Below are positions 1 through 8,568 of a DNA stretch of 64,000 nucleotides, piece after piece. The translations under genes and the position numbers were made by a program. Location: assembly GCF_024723825.1 (NCBI RefSeq), contig NZ_JANQBQ010000001.1, positions 3,410,001 to 3,474,000 of the forward strand. Direction: 5' to 3'. A model generated the notes under the pieces. The model saw nothing but the letters and a program-made list of their open reading frames with translations, had not been told where the DNA came from and searched no databases. The stretch's first letter is position 1, and every line of letters begins with the position of its first letter. This stretch comes from Romboutsia lituseburensis (lineage in GTDB: Bacteria; Bacillota; Clostridia; Peptostreptococcales; Peptostreptococcaceae).

Positions 1-1
1 T

Positions 2-70
2 CAGTTAATATTAGACTGTAATTCATTAGTAGAAATTATAGGGGATATGAATTATGAAATTAACGAATAA
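2..70 (+). CDS. Possible C-terminal end of an upstream gene (partial)
   Basis: One frame is open from the left edge to a TAA at 68-70 and overlaps the first codons of cheR. The 22 visible residues include LILDCNSLVEI, which loosely resembles the final strand of CheW-like proteins (LLILDLDKLL type). The short overlap with cheR is what an upstream chemotaxis gene in the same operon would show. So little is visible that the identity is only a guess, and chance openness in AT-rich DNA is possible. Confidence 0.3.
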   Translation, partial: QLILDCNSLVEIIGDMNYEINE

Positions 71-860
71 TGACTTTATGCGTTTAAAAAACTTTATGTA
101 TAATAACTATGGCATAAATTTAGAAAATAAAAGAACATTAATTGAAACTAGACTACTACTTGTTGTAAAGCGTTTAGGATTTACGGATTTTAAAAGCTAT
201 ATAGATGCTTTAATACAAGATAGAACAGGAGAGCAAGCTTCAATTTTAGTAGAAAGACTTACTACTAACTTTACATATTTTATGCGTGAAGAAATGCATT
301 ATGAATTTTTAAAAGATGAAGTTTTTGCAAAAGCCCTAAAAAAACCAACAGTAGGAGGTTTGAAAATATGGTCAGCAGCTTCGTCTACAGGAGAAGAAGC
401 ATATTGTATAGCTATGTTGGCATCAAGTGTATTTGGTATAAATACAAGATCAAAAATAGCTATAACAGCATCTGATATATCTAACAATGTATTAAAACAA
501 GCAAAACTAGGTGCTTATTCACCAGATAAAATAGCAAAATTACCACAACCATGGGTTAAGAATTACTTTAAAAAGATAAATGAAAAAAATTATGTAATTA
601 ATGATAGTATAAAAAGCTTAGTTGAATTTAAATATTTTAATTTAAATAAGGATATAGGATGGGAAAGACGTAAATATGATGTTATTTTCTGTAGAAATGT
701 TATGATTTATTTTGATAATCCTACAAAAGAAAAATTATGTAAGAGACTTTATGAAGCTCTTAAACCGGGTGGATACTTAATAATTGGACTATCAGAAAAT
801 TTATCGAATTTACAAAATAATTTTGAACGTATAAAACCATCAGTATATGTAAAAAAATAG
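54..860 (+). CDS. cheR: CheR, chemoreceptor glutamate methyltransferase
   Basis: This cytoplasmic enzyme transfers methyl groups from S-adenosylmethionine to glutamates of methyl-accepting chemotaxis proteins, setting adaptation. The 268 residues match the usual CheR length. An N-terminal helical CheR domain (about 5-60) precedes the SAM-binding fold, with WSAASSTGEEAY near residue 106 as motif I and DVIFCRNVMIYFD near 211. The start follows AGGGGAT at a good distance. A hairpin terminator follows at 863-900 and cheY is the next gene, so this is probably the tail of a chemotaxis operon. A possible target, the receptor at 55889-57904, is in the same window. Confidence 0.95.
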   Translation: MKLTNNDFMRLKNFMYNNYGINLENKRTLIETRLLLVVKRLGFTDFKSYIDALIQDRTGEQASILVERLTTNFTYFMREEMHYEFLKDEVFAKALKKPTVGGLKIWSAASSTGEEAYCIAMLASSVFGINTRSKIAITASDISNNVLKQAKLGAYSPDKIAKLPQPWVKNYFKKINEKNYVINDSIKSLVEFKYFNLNKDIGWERRKYDVIFCRNVMIYFDNPTKEKLCKRLYEALKPGGYLIIGLSENLSNLQNNFERIKPSVYVKK

Positions 861-862
861 AG

Positions 863-900
863 AAAATTTAAATAAAGATTTTGTAAGAATTTAAATTTTT
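863..900 (+). terminator. Terminator after cheR
   Basis: The arms AAAATTTAAAT and ATTTAAATTTT enclose a 15-base loop and end in a T run just downstream of the cheR stop. The stem is entirely A/T, so termination may be leaky toward cheY. Confidence 0.6.
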
Positions 901-1033
901 AGGTATAATAATTAGTGGATAAATTTAAAAATAAAAATACTAATTTTGATATATCTAGTGCTAGTATAAAGCTATATAAGAGCATTATTTTAAACTAGGT
1001 AAAAGACTAAAATTAATAACATGGAGGAACAAA

Positions 1034-1387
1034 ATGAAAAAAGTATTAATAGTTGACGATGCAGCATTTATGCGTATGTCTATTCGTAACATGATTTCAA
1101 AGCATGGGTTTGAAATAGTTGGAGAAGCTGAAAATGGATTAGTAGCAATAGAGAAGTACAAAGAGCTACAACCAGATATAGTAACAATGGATATAACAAT
1201 GCCAGAAATGGATGGATTAGAAGCATTAAGAGAGATAAAGAAAGTAAATCCAGCGGCAGCAGTAGTAATGATATCAGCTTTAGGACAAGAAGCAAGAATG
1301 AAAGAAGCTATAATATATGGAGCAAAAGGATTTATAGTAAAACCTTTCAAAGAAGAAATGTTAATATCTGCTTTATCTAAGTTATAA
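1034..1387 (+). CDS. cheY: CheY, chemotaxis response regulator
   Basis: This is a stand-alone receiver domain of 117 residues with no output domain. The acidic pocket is D8-D9, the phosphorylation site is D53 in MDITMPEMDG, the switch residue is S81 and the conserved lysine is K103 in VKPF. It would be phosphorylated by CheA and carry the signal to the flagellar motor. GGAGG lies 8 bases before the ATG. It has its own upstream gap of about 170 bases after the cheR terminator, so it may have its own promoter. A member of the dispersed repeat family begins about 10 bases after the stop. Confidence 0.95.
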   Translation: MKKVLIVDDAAFMRMSIRNMISKHGFEIVGEAENGLVAIEKYKELQPDIVTMDITMPEMDGLEALREIKKVNPAAAVVMISALGQEARMKEAIIYGAKGFIVKPFKEEMLISALSKL

Positions 1388-1398
1388 TACCAACTGCT

Positions 1399-1477
1399 AG
1401 GCTTGAGCAACGGACGAAGTCGTTGGCGACAGAAAGTTGTAGCGCCCACGCAGTGGCTTAAGCGAAGCGACTTTTTT
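1399..1477 (+). repeat. Dispersed GC-rich structured repeat, copy A
   Basis: This is one of four related elements of about 75 bases (others at 14446-14520, 17022-17070 and 20111-20188). It is far richer in G+C than the surroundings. Outer arms GCTTGAGC (1401-1408) and GCTTAAGC (1456-1463) pair with one G-U. Inside are a hairpin of CAACG/CGTTG type and a hairpin CCAC-gca-GTGG. The element ends AAGCGAAGCGAC followed by six T, so this copy could also terminate cheY transcription. Confidence 0.8.
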
Positions 1478-1514
1478 ATTAATATACATAAACATTAATT
1501 AAATTAGCAATTAA

Positions 1515-1543
1515 CAAAAAAGGAAGCATATGCTTCCTTTTTA
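1515..1543 (+). terminator. Palindromic bidirectional terminator
   Basis: AAAAAGGAAGCAT and ATGCTTCCTTTTT form a nearly loop-free palindrome with flanking A and T runs. It lies after cheY and repeat copy A. Confidence 0.75.
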
Positions 1544-1923
1544 TTGCGTATAAGGGCATATAGTAGATAAATACTTTAGCATAATTAGTATTTATAATTA
1601 ACATAAATTGACTTGATTAGTAAACTGTTTATACAAATTCTAAAATTTGTAATAAAATCTTAAGAATTTAGTTAAGAAAATCTTAAGATTTATATTGTAT
1701 TATAATAGTATAAATTAACAAAGGTTTTAACTGGTAAGATATATAATTAATATAGTAAATTAAAATTTTACCAATTGATAGATTTATCTAAAAATAAACG
1801 AATTATATTGTATAATAGTAATTGTGAGTAAAAGTACATAAATCTAACAAATGACATGATTATAATAAGTTAAATAAATTATAAAAGTACTAAAATATAA
1901 ATGGTTAATGGTGGTGTTAAAGA
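1544..1923. other. AT-rich intergenic gap with an inverted repeat
   Basis: No gene of convincing quality is visible. At 1655-1691 the arms AAATCTTAAG and CTTAAGATTT form a spaced inverted repeat that could bind a regulator or fold. Several TATAAT-like hexamers follow, including one near 1700, as expected of AT-rich promoters. Confidence 0.4.
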
Positions 1924-2142
1924 TTGGATACAAAGTTGAAAAATTTTAGTGGGAAGATAATAAAAGAAAAAAGTTTAATTTTTAATTTGATTTTAATTTT
2001 ATCAATATTTATGGTATCACAGGTTATAGGGGTGATCATATGTTTTAAATTCTTTAGTCATAATTTACTTTTAACTTTAGTCAGTTTATTTGTTATAAAT
2101 TTTATAATGTATAAAGTAATGAGAAAACTTTTAATTTTATAA
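1924..2142 (+). CDS. Small two-helix membrane protein, unknown
   Basis: The 72-residue product starts at TTG behind a purine-rich GGTGGTG at 1909-1915. It has two strongly hydrophobic stretches, roughly residues 18-41 and 45-63, with a positively charged N-terminus. No catalytic motif or family is recognisable. It stands alone between an empty gap and a HAD phosphatase. The TTG start and AT-rich context leave real doubt, but the ribosome site and coherent hydrophobicity favour a gene. Confidence 0.5.
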   Translation: MDTKLKNFSGKIIKEKSLIFNLILILSIFMVSQVIGVIICFKFFSHNLLLTLVSLFVINFIMYKVMRKLLIL

Positions 2143-2284
2143 AATTTAAATTATACACAAAAAGGTATTATAAATTAAATAATGATATTACTCAACAATA
2201 AAGTTCTTTTTATACAAAAATAAGAATTACTTGTCTAAATTTGATATAATTAAAATTAACATCACAATTTGGGGAGGTTACAAA

Positions 2285-3070
2285 ATGATTAAATTTATAG
2301 CAACGGATATGGATGGAACTTTATTAAATAGAAATAATGAAATTCATGATGAGTTTTTTGATGTATTTGAAAAGTTAGAACAAAATAATATAATATTTGC
2401 AGCAGCAAGTGGAAGACAATATTATAATTTAGCTAAGCGTTTTGAATCTATAAAAGATAGAATGATGTTTATCGCAGAAAATGGAACTTTTGTAGTATAT
2501 AAAGATGAGGAATTATTTATAAATGCACTAGATAAATGTGTAGCAAGAGAACTTATACAAATCGGAAGAACAATAGATAATTCATATGTAATCTTATGTG
2601 GCAAAAAAGCTGCATATGTAGAAAGTGATAATGAAGAGTTTATAAAAGAAGTATCGAAATATTATGAGAGATATGAAATTGTTGAAGATGTAAATCAAAT
2701 AGATGACGATATATTAAAAGTAACTATTTGTGACTTCTCGGGATCTGAAAATAATAGTAATAAATACTTTAATGATTATAGAGAGAACCTTCAAGTGACG
2801 ATATCAGGTGAAATTTGGTTAGATATCACTGCAAAAGGAGCCAATAAAGGCGTTGCCATTAAAGCACTTCAAGAAAAGTTAGGTATAAATTTTGAAGAAA
2901 CAATGGTATTTGGAGATTATCTAAACGACTTAGAAATGATGGGTGCAGCTTATCATAGTTATGCTATGGAAAATGCACATGATGACTTAAAAAAGGTTGC
3001 TAGATTTAGAGCTAAAAGTAACGATGAAAATGGAGTAGTAGAAGCTATTAAAAACAACATAGCTATATAA
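2285..3070 (+). CDS. Cof-type HAD phosphatase
   Basis: This 261-residue HAD-superfamily hydrolase dephosphorylates small phosphometabolites such as sugar phosphates; the substrate cannot be read from sequence. Motif I is TDMDGT (nucleophile D8, acid D10), motif II is the serine in AAASGRQY, motif III the lysine in GANKGVAIKAL and motif IV GDYLNDLEMM. A C2-type cap sits between motifs II and III. The ATG at 2285 follows GGGGAGG; a longer TTG-started reading from 2231 has no ribosome site. A paralogue follows at 3173 after a terminator. Confidence 0.9.
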   Translation: MIKFIATDMDGTLLNRNNEIHDEFFDVFEKLEQNNIIFAAASGRQYYNLAKRFESIKDRMMFIAENGTFVVYKDEELFINALDKCVARELIQIGRTIDNSYVILCGKKAAYVESDNEEFIKEVSKYYERYEIVEDVNQIDDDILKVTICDFSGSENNSNKYFNDYRENLQVTISGEIWLDITAKGANKGVAIKALQEKLGINFEETMVFGDYLNDLEMMGAAYHSYAMENAHDDLKKVARFRAKSNDENGVVEAIKNNIAI

Positions 3071-3098
3071 CAAATTTAGATTTAATTGATATAAATAT

Positions 3099-3131
3099 AA
3101 AAAGATGTAGATTACTTACATCTTTTTTTTT
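3099..3131 (+). terminator. Terminator after first HAD gene
   Basis: AAAGATGTA and TACATCTTT pair around a 7-base loop and run into about ten T. Confidence 0.85.
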
Positions 3132-3172
3132 ATTATGGTAATATATAAATCAAAGAGTACTTAGGAGGGATT

Positions 3173-3970
3173 ATGAGAAAATTATTAGCATCTGATGTAG
3201 ATGGAACATTATATGTAAATGATGGTATACATGAAAAAAGTATAGAGTATATCAAGAAGTTTAGAGAAAATGGACATGCCTTTTTATTATGTACAGGAAG
3301 AAATTTTGGTGGAGTTAAGCATTTAGTAAAAGACTATAATATTGAAGCAGATGGATATATATTATGTAATGGTGCTGTAGTACTAGATAAAAATCTTGAA
3401 GTTATTTATAGTAAAGATATTTCAGATGACATTATAAAAAAAGTATTTGAAGACTCAAAAGACAAAGAAAGTTATAACTTTTATTTCGCAGACAGTGAAA
3501 ATTTATATATAGTAGATGGATATTTTAATAATCCTGTATTAGAAATAGATGGTATGGAAGAACAATGGAATGTAACTAGAATAACAGAAGATGAGTTTTA
3601 TTCTAATAAATATAGTGCAAATATTATAGGACTTGAAATAAGAAATAAAGATATAGAAAAAACACAAGAAAAAATAGCAGACATAGAAAGTAAACTGGGT
3701 GATAGTTTAAGTATATATAGAAATAAATATTTTATAGATATAGTTCCTAAGGATATATCTAAAGCAGAAGGTATCTCAAGAGTATTAGAAAACTATGGAG
3801 TTCATGAAGATGATGTATTTGTAATAGGAGACTCTTGGAATGATTTAAGTATGTTTGAAAGATTCAATAAAAATTCATATACTTTTAGTTATGCAGAAGA
3901 AGAATTAAAACAACATGCGAGTAATGTAATAGATGAGTTTCATAATTGCTTAGAAGTTATAATAAAATAG
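3173..3970 (+). CDS. Cof-type HAD phosphatase, second paralogue
   Basis: This is a 265-residue HAD phosphatase of the same Cof class as the previous gene but clearly divergent. Motif I is SDVDGT (D8 and D10), motif II LLCTGRN, motif III lysine in DISKAEGISRVL and motif IV GDSWNDLSMF. AGGAGGG lies 4-5 bases before the ATG. Its own terminators on both sides show it is transcribed separately from its neighbour. The substrate is unknown. Confidence 0.9.
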   Translation: MRKLLASDVDGTLYVNDGIHEKSIEYIKKFRENGHAFLLCTGRNFGGVKHLVKDYNIEADGYILCNGAVVLDKNLEVIYSKDISDDIIKKVFEDSKDKESYNFYFADSENLYIVDGYFNNPVLEIDGMEEQWNVTRITEDEFYSNKYSANIIGLEIRNKDIEKTQEKIADIESKLGDSLSIYRNKYFIDIVPKDISKAEGISRVLENYGVHEDDVFVIGDSWNDLSMFERFNKNSYTFSYAEEELKQHASNVIDEFHNCLEVIIK

Positions 3971-3983
3971 TGTTAAGATAAGT

Positions 3984-4043
3984 AAAGAGTATATTGAAAT
4001 TAGTTTTTGTACTAAAGAAATAATTTTGATATATTCTTTTTTT
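3984..4043 (+). terminator. Long-stem terminator after second HAD gene
   Basis: A 19-base left arm beginning AAAGAGTATAT pairs completely with the right arm ending ATATTCTTT when three G-U pairs are allowed. A run of seven T follows. Confidence 0.85.
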
Positions 4044-4218
4044 GTCATTAATTAATGATAGGGCATATATCTATAAGCTAATTATTTAAGATAGTTATTT
4101 TTATAAAATCAGAAAATTAACAATATTATATATTTAAAAATGATAATCTTGGGGTAGTTTTATTATATAATATAAATTGACAGTAATAATAAAATATCAA
4201 TATTATGGAGGATTAAAT

Positions 4219-4875
4219 TTGAGTATACTTAGCCTTAAAAATGTAAAATATTCTTTTGAAAATACCAACATTTTAAATGGTATAGATTTAAACATATCAA
4301 AAGGAGATTGTGTATCAATTATAGGTACTTCGGGATCTGGTAAAAGTACTTTATTAAAACTTTGTTCAGATCTTATAAGTCCAACAAGTGGGAGCATTTC
4401 GTTTTATGAAAGAAATTATAATTCATATGAACCTATAAACTTAAGAAAACAAATAAGTTATTGTGTTCAAATACCTTATCTATTTGGAGATACAGTTTAT
4501 CAAAATCTATCTTATCCCTTTAAAATTAGAAAACAAGAAGTTAATAAAGATAAGATAATTAAATTTATGGAAAAGTTAAATTTAGATGAAAGTTATTTAG
4601 AGAAAGGCATAAATTCTTTATCTGGTGGAGAAAAGCAAAGAGTAGCTCTGATAAGAAATTTATTGTATAAGCCAGAAATATTACTTTTGGATGAAGTTAC
4701 ATCAGGGTTAGATTCTCAAAATGCTAAAATAGTTCAGGATTTAATAAAAGATTTAAATGAAGATGGTGTAACTGTTATGTGGATAACTCATAGTTTAGAG
4801 CAAAGTGAGTCTATATTTAATAAAAGAATTCAAATAGAGCAAGGGAAGATAGTAAAAGAGGAGATTTTAAAATAA
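4219..4875 (+). CDS. fetA: ABC transporter ATPase, FetA (YbbL) type
   Basis: This is the 218-residue ATPase of a two-gene ABC exporter. Walker A is GTSGSGKST (36-44), the signature is LSGGEKQR and Walker B is ILLLDEVTSGLD, with the switch histidine in WITHS. I start it at TTG 4219, 8 bases after GGAGG; the reading extended to 4177 has no ribosome site. Its stop overlaps the permease start by one base (TAATG), indicating translational coupling. FetAB of E. coli is linked to iron export and peroxide tolerance. Assignment of that role here rests on the partner gene. Confidence 0.85.
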   Translation: MSILSLKNVKYSFENTNILNGIDLNISKGDCVSIIGTSGSGKSTLLKLCSDLISPTSGSISFYERNYNSYEPINLRKQISYCVQIPYLFGDTVYQNLSYPFKIRKQEVNKDKIIKFMEKLNLDESYLEKGINSLSGGEKQRVALIRNLLYKPEILLLDEVTSGLDSQNAKIVQDLIKDLNEDGVTVMWITHSLEQSESIFNKRIQIEQGKIVKEEILK

Positions 4876-5621
4876 TGGATACATTATCATTAATAATAGC
4901 GTCAGTTTTAATCATTATACCAATATTCATATCTTATAAAGAAAAGCTTGGGCTAGAAAAAGAAATTATTATAAGTATGATTAGAGCAATTATTCAATTA
5001 GTTATAGTAGGATATATATTAGAATTTATATTTGGTCAAAAAAGCCCTGTATTCACAATTTGTTTAGTGTTAATTATGATAATAAATGCAGCACTTAATA
5101 CTAAAAAAAGAGGAGAAGGAATTAAAAACTGTGAGTTTATTTCTTTTATATCTATAATAGTAGGAACGACTATTACTCTTTCAGTTCTTGTAGTATCAAA
5201 AGCTATAGCATTTGTACCAAATGAAATAATACCAGTAGGGGGAATGATAATAAGTAACTCTATGGTAGCTATAGGATTAGCATATAGAAATTTAAATATG
5301 AGTTTTAAAAATAGAAGAAGTGAAGTAGAGGTAAAACTATCTCTAGGAAGTGATATAGGCGATGCATCTAAAACAATAATTAGAGATAGTATCAAAATGG
5401 CAATAATACCTACAATTGATTCAGCTAAAACTCTAGGAATAGTATCTCTTCCTGGAATGATGACAGGTCTTATATTAGGTGGAGCATCACCTCTTATAGC
5501 AATAAAGTTTCAGATTATGGTTACATTTATGATATTATCATCAGTTTCTATATCAGTAATATTAGCTACATATATGGCCTATAAAGACTTCTTTAATGAA
5601 AGAAAACAACTTAAAATATAA
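4875..5621 (+). CDS. fetB: ABC transporter permease, FetB (YbbM, UPF0014) type
   Basis: This 248-residue integral membrane protein has about six to seven hydrophobic segments. The stretch ISMIRAIIQLVIVGYILEFIF near the N-terminus and SLPGMMTGLILGGASP near residue 195 are typical of the UPF0014 permease family. Together with the overlapping ATPase gene it would form a homodimeric exporter, in known cases for iron. The strict one-base overlap with fetA and the terminator at 5634-5674 define a two-gene operon. Confidence 0.9.
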   Translation: MDTLSLIIASVLIIIPIFISYKEKLGLEKEIIISMIRAIIQLVIVGYILEFIFGQKSPVFTICLVLIMIINAALNTKKRGEGIKNCEFISFISIIVGTTITLSVLVVSKAIAFVPNEIIPVGGMIISNSMVAIGLAYRNLNMSFKNRRSEVEVKLSLGSDIGDASKTIIRDSIKMAIIPTIDSAKTLGIVSLPGMMTGLILGGASPLIAIKFQIMVTFMILSSVSISVILATYMAYKDFFNERKQLKI

Positions 5622-5633
5622 TTTCATTATATT

Positions 5634-5674
5634 TAAAAAACGTAGAATTTAATTTATAAAATTCTACGTTTTTT
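5634..5674 (+). terminator. Terminator after fetAB
   Basis: AAAAAACGTAGAATTT and AAATTCTACGTTTTTTT form a 16-base stem with a T tail. Confidence 0.9.
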
Positions 5675-5754
5675 TGTGTATTAAATAATCTAAGATAGAT
5701 TTTATGCTAAAATTAAATTAAGCAATATTAACATAACATTAAGGGGGAAGGGTT

Positions 5755-6897
5755 ATGGGGATTTATTTAGATAATGCAGCAACATCATATCCAAAGCCAG
5801 AAATAGTAGCAAAATCCATGTATGATTTTATGATAAATAATGGGACAAGCTCAGGAAGAGGCTCTTATCAAAAAGCTATGCAATCAGATTTTTTAGTATA
5901 TGAAACTAGAAAGTTAATAGGAGATTTATTTAAGTTCAAGGATTATAAAAAAGTAATATTTACATCTAATGTAACCGAATCTTTAAATTTAGCATTAAGG
6001 GGAATTTTAGAAGAAAATGATCATGTAATAACAAGTAGCTTAGAACATAATGCTGTATGGCGATGTTTAAAAACTTTAGAAAAAGAAAGAAACATAACTA
6101 TAACAAAAGTTAAGGCTAGTAAAGAAGGATACACAAATCCATTAGATGTAGAAAAGGAAATAAAAGATAATACAAAATTAATAGTATTTAATCATGCATC
6201 AAATGTATTAGGTACTATTCAGCCAATAGATGAAATAGGAAAAATAGTTAAGAATAATAATATATTATTTTTGGTAGATGCAGCTCAAACAGCAGGTGTA
6301 ATAGACATAGATGTAAATAAAAGTAATATAGATTTGTTAGCTTTTACAGGTCATAAAAGTTTGTTAGGTCCAATGGGAACTGGTGGCCTTATAGTAAATT
6401 GTGATTATGACATAAAACCTTTAAAGGCAGGTGGAACTGGAGGAGATTCTGCATATGAATATCAACCAGATTATTATCCAAATAAATTAGAAACAGGTAC
6501 TTTAAATGTAAGTGGGATAGCAGGACTAAAGGAAGCTATCAAATTTATAAATAAAGAAACTATACAAAAAATTCATAAAAAAGAATCAGAAATAGTGAAT
6601 TATGCAATTGATAAGCTAAGTAATGTGAAAAATATTGAAATATATGGACCTAAAAAAAGTGGTGATATTGTAGGGGTAATATCATTTAATTTAAAAAATA
6701 AAAGAGCTGAAGATGTAGTTAATGAACTAGATTTAAAACATAATATAATGCTTAGAGCAGGACTTCATTGTGCACCAAATGCTCATGAATTAATAGGTAC
6801 AAAGGAAATAGGAAGTATAAGAATAGGAATAGGATATTTTAATGAAAAACATGAAGTTGATACTTTAGTTTATGCATTAAATGAAATACAAGACTAA
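5755..6897 (+). CDS. Cysteine desulfurase-family PLP aminotransferase (class V)
   Basis: The 380-residue enzyme belongs to the class V aminotransferase fold of NifS/SufS-like proteins, which release sulfur from cysteine as an enzyme persulfide. It begins YLDNAATSYPKP, has the PLP lysine in TGHKSLLGPMGTGG and a C-terminal candidate catalytic cysteine in LRAGLHCAPNAHE. That ending is typical of the stand-alone subfamily seen in Firmicutes rather than housekeeping IscS. The ribosome site AAGGGGGAAGGG is very strong. It is followed after 16 bases by a small Fe-S protein gene, suggesting a joint role in sulfur or Fe-S metabolism. Confidence 0.9.
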   Translation: MGIYLDNAATSYPKPEIVAKSMYDFMINNGTSSGRGSYQKAMQSDFLVYETRKLIGDLFKFKDYKKVIFTSNVTESLNLALRGILEENDHVITSSLEHNAVWRCLKTLEKERNITITKVKASKEGYTNPLDVEKEIKDNTKLIVFNHASNVLGTIQPIDEIGKIVKNNNILFLVDAAQTAGVIDIDVNKSNIDLLAFTGHKSLLGPMGTGGLIVNCDYDIKPLKAGGTGGDSAYEYQPDYYPNKLETGTLNVSGIAGLKEAIKFINKETIQKIHKKESEIVNYAIDKLSNVKNIEIYGPKKSGDIVGVISFNLKNKRAEDVVNELDLKHNIMLRAGLHCAPNAHELIGTKEIGSIRIGIGYFNEKHEVDTLVYALNEIQD

Positions 6898-6913
6898 ATG
6901 GGGGAATATAAAA

Positions 6914-7447
6914 ATGTATTTAGAAAGTATTGATTTAAGTTTTATCCAACCATGCACAACAGATTCAAAAAGAATAAGAATAAAGGCCAATGTATCAAGA
7001 AATATAAGAGATATATTTCCTTACTTAAATACATATTTAAAAACAGGAATTTATAATAAAAAAGCCAATACATTTGTGTTTAACAAGGAACATAAAATTA
7101 TAACTATGTTTGAAGATAATATAAATGTAGCAAAACTAATAAATGAAACAGAAGCATTTGAAGTATTAGATTATATAAAAGATATTATTAATGAAGTTGA
7201 TGAAAAAAGAGATAAGATAACTCCATCTGATGAACTTAGAAAATTACCTAGTCCAATAGAAGCTTATGCATATTTACCTAAGTTGAATTGCAAAAAATGT
7301 GGTCAAGAAACTTGTTTAGCATTTGCAACCAAATTAATAAAAGGTGAGTGTAAATTAAAGCGATGCTTGCATTTGTATGAAAATGGAAATAAAAGTAACA
7401 TAGAAAAATTAGAAGATATGGTTTTACTACTTGGGTATGAATTGTAA
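6914..7447 (+). CDS. Small Fe-S cluster protein (FeS domain)
   Basis: The 177-residue protein has an N-terminal domain of unknown function and a C-terminal cysteine motif LNCKKCGQETC followed by GECKLKRC. This is the spacing of the 4Fe-4S FeS domain found in corrinoid/CODH-type and related proteins. I start at ATG 6914, which follows GGGGG; the in-frame ATG at 6881 lies inside the upstream gene and has no ribosome site. It is in an operon with the desulfurase-like enzyme, which might supply its cluster. The role of the N-terminal domain is unknown. Confidence 0.8.
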   Translation: MYLESIDLSFIQPCTTDSKRIRIKANVSRNIRDIFPYLNTYLKTGIYNKKANTFVFNKEHKIITMFEDNINVAKLINETEAFEVLDYIKDIINEVDEKRDKITPSDELRKLPSPIEAYAYLPKLNCKKCGQETCLAFATKLIKGECKLKRCLHLYENGNKSNIEKLEDMVLLLGYEL

Positions 7448-7477
7448 ATATAAATAAATTTATTTAGTTAAAATTTA

Positions 7478-7520
7478 AAAAGAGTGACTTAATCAAATTA
7501 GATTTTAAAGTCACTCTTTT
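7478..7520. terminator. Bidirectional terminator
   Basis: AAAAGAGTGACTT and AAGTCACTCTTTT form a 13-base stem with A and T flanks. It serves the Fe-S gene on the plus strand and the secreted-protein gene on the minus strand. Confidence 0.9.
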
Positions 7521-7536
7521 AATTTTGAAAATTTAA

Positions 7537-7941
7537 TTATCCTAATTGCTCCTGTTGTGTATCTGAATAAGTAAATGGTAGGGTATCTAGAGTGCCATCT
7601 TTTGGTTTTAGTCTTCCTGGGATGTCCCAACTAAACCATACCCTTCTTGTTTGACCAGTATTTGCCAAGAACTTAAGTCCTTTTAGGTGAAGTTCTTTAG
7701 TTTCATTAGGTTCTAAGATAACAGTAGCAAGAACATCTTCTACTTGAGCTTTATCTGGATACTTATAATAGTTATAATCAACACTTAATTTTTGATTTGA
7801 ATGATTAGTTATAGTTATTACTGGATATCCTAATTTTTCAGTAAGTGCAGTGTTGTTTTCTACTGAAATTTCCCTACTATAAGCAAATGAAATACTAGAA
7901 AATAAGAAAATAAAAGATAAAGTTAAAATTAATTTTTTCAT
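7537..7941 (-). CDS. Secreted protein of unknown function
   Basis: The 134-residue product begins with a clear signal peptide (MKKLILTLSFIFLFSSISFA, cleavage near 20). The mature part of about 114 residues looks like a single beta-rich domain with no cysteine and no motif I recognise; it contains ITNHSNQKLSVDYNYY and VWFSWDIPG. GGAGGTG lies just before the ATG. It is divergent from the potassium-uptake genes and separated from them by about 180 bases. It may be an extracellular or wall-associated accessory protein. Confidence 0.8.
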   Translation of the reverse strand: MKKLILTLSFIFLFSSISFAYSREISVENNTALTEKLGYPVITITNHSNQKLSVDYNYYKYPDKAQVEDVLATVILEPNETKELHLKGLKFLANTGQTRRVWFSWDIPGRLKPKDGTLDTLPFTYSDTQQEQLG

Positions 7942-8121
7942 AAGAACACCTCCTTATCATAGTTTAATACTTTTTATAAAAAATATTCTAAACATAAAGA
8001 TAAATCCTAGGGTTGTACATTAATTAAAGATTTTTAACCAAAATTTAACTCAAAAGATTACACAATTTAATGTAAAATGTAATACAATTCAATGTAAATA
8101 CAAATTAAGGAGTGAAAACAT

Positions 8122-8514
8122 ATGTACATCATAATAGCAGGATGTGGTAGAATTGGCTCAAACTTAGCTAAAGACTTATTAGATGATGGGCATGATCTAG
8201 TAATAGTTGACAGAGATAAACAAAAGTTGGATTTGTTAGGTACGGGACTAAATGCAACAAGAATACTTGGAATCGAGTACGACTTAGATATTTTAAGAGA
8301 GGCAGGGATAGAAAATGCAGATGTATTTTTAGCACTAACGCAAAATGACAGTATAAATATAACTGCATGTCAGGTAGCAAAGGATATATTTAAAGTAAAT
8401 ACTGTTATAGCAAAAGTAGCAGATGTAAGCAAAGAGCATATTTATAAATCATTAAATATACAATATATAAATCCTATAAAATTAGGTATTGATGATTTAA
8501 AAAGCAGAATTTAA
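8122..8514 (+). CDS. TrkA N-terminal (RCK-N) NAD-binding half protein
   Basis: The 130-residue protein is a Rossmann RCK-N domain only: GCGRIGSNLA is the dinucleotide loop and VDRDKQK supplies the ribose-binding acid. The RCK-C ligand domain that normally follows is absent. The adjacent gene encodes RCK-N plus RCK-C. Two such proteins could together make a mixed gating ring for the TrkH channel encoded downstream. AAGGAG precedes the ATG. The gene ends cleanly, so it looks like a stable half-protein rather than a truncation. Confidence 0.85.
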   Translation: MYIIIAGCGRIGSNLAKDLLDDGHDLVIVDRDKQKLDLLGTGLNATRILGIEYDLDILREAGIENADVFLALTQNDSINITACQVAKDIFKVNTVIAKVADVSKEHIYKSLNIQYINPIKLGIDDLKSRI

Positions 8515-8568
8515 TAAATTGGCTAATATCTTAAAAATTTATAAAAATTATAAAAAGAGGTAGTAAAA

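Noticed and set aside
985-1449. A 154-codon open frame on the minus strand over cheY
   Set aside because: It mirrors cheY, has no ribosome site, and its start region lies in repeat copy A; cheY has full active-site motifs.
1399-1477. Repeat family as a CRISPR array or tRNA gene
   Set aside because: The copies are kilobases apart with no regular spacers, and they lack tRNA arm and TTCGA features.
7942-8121. Cyclic-di-AMP (ydaO) riboswitch before the potassium genes
   Set aside because: The leader is short, AT-only and has none of the conserved ydaO elements.
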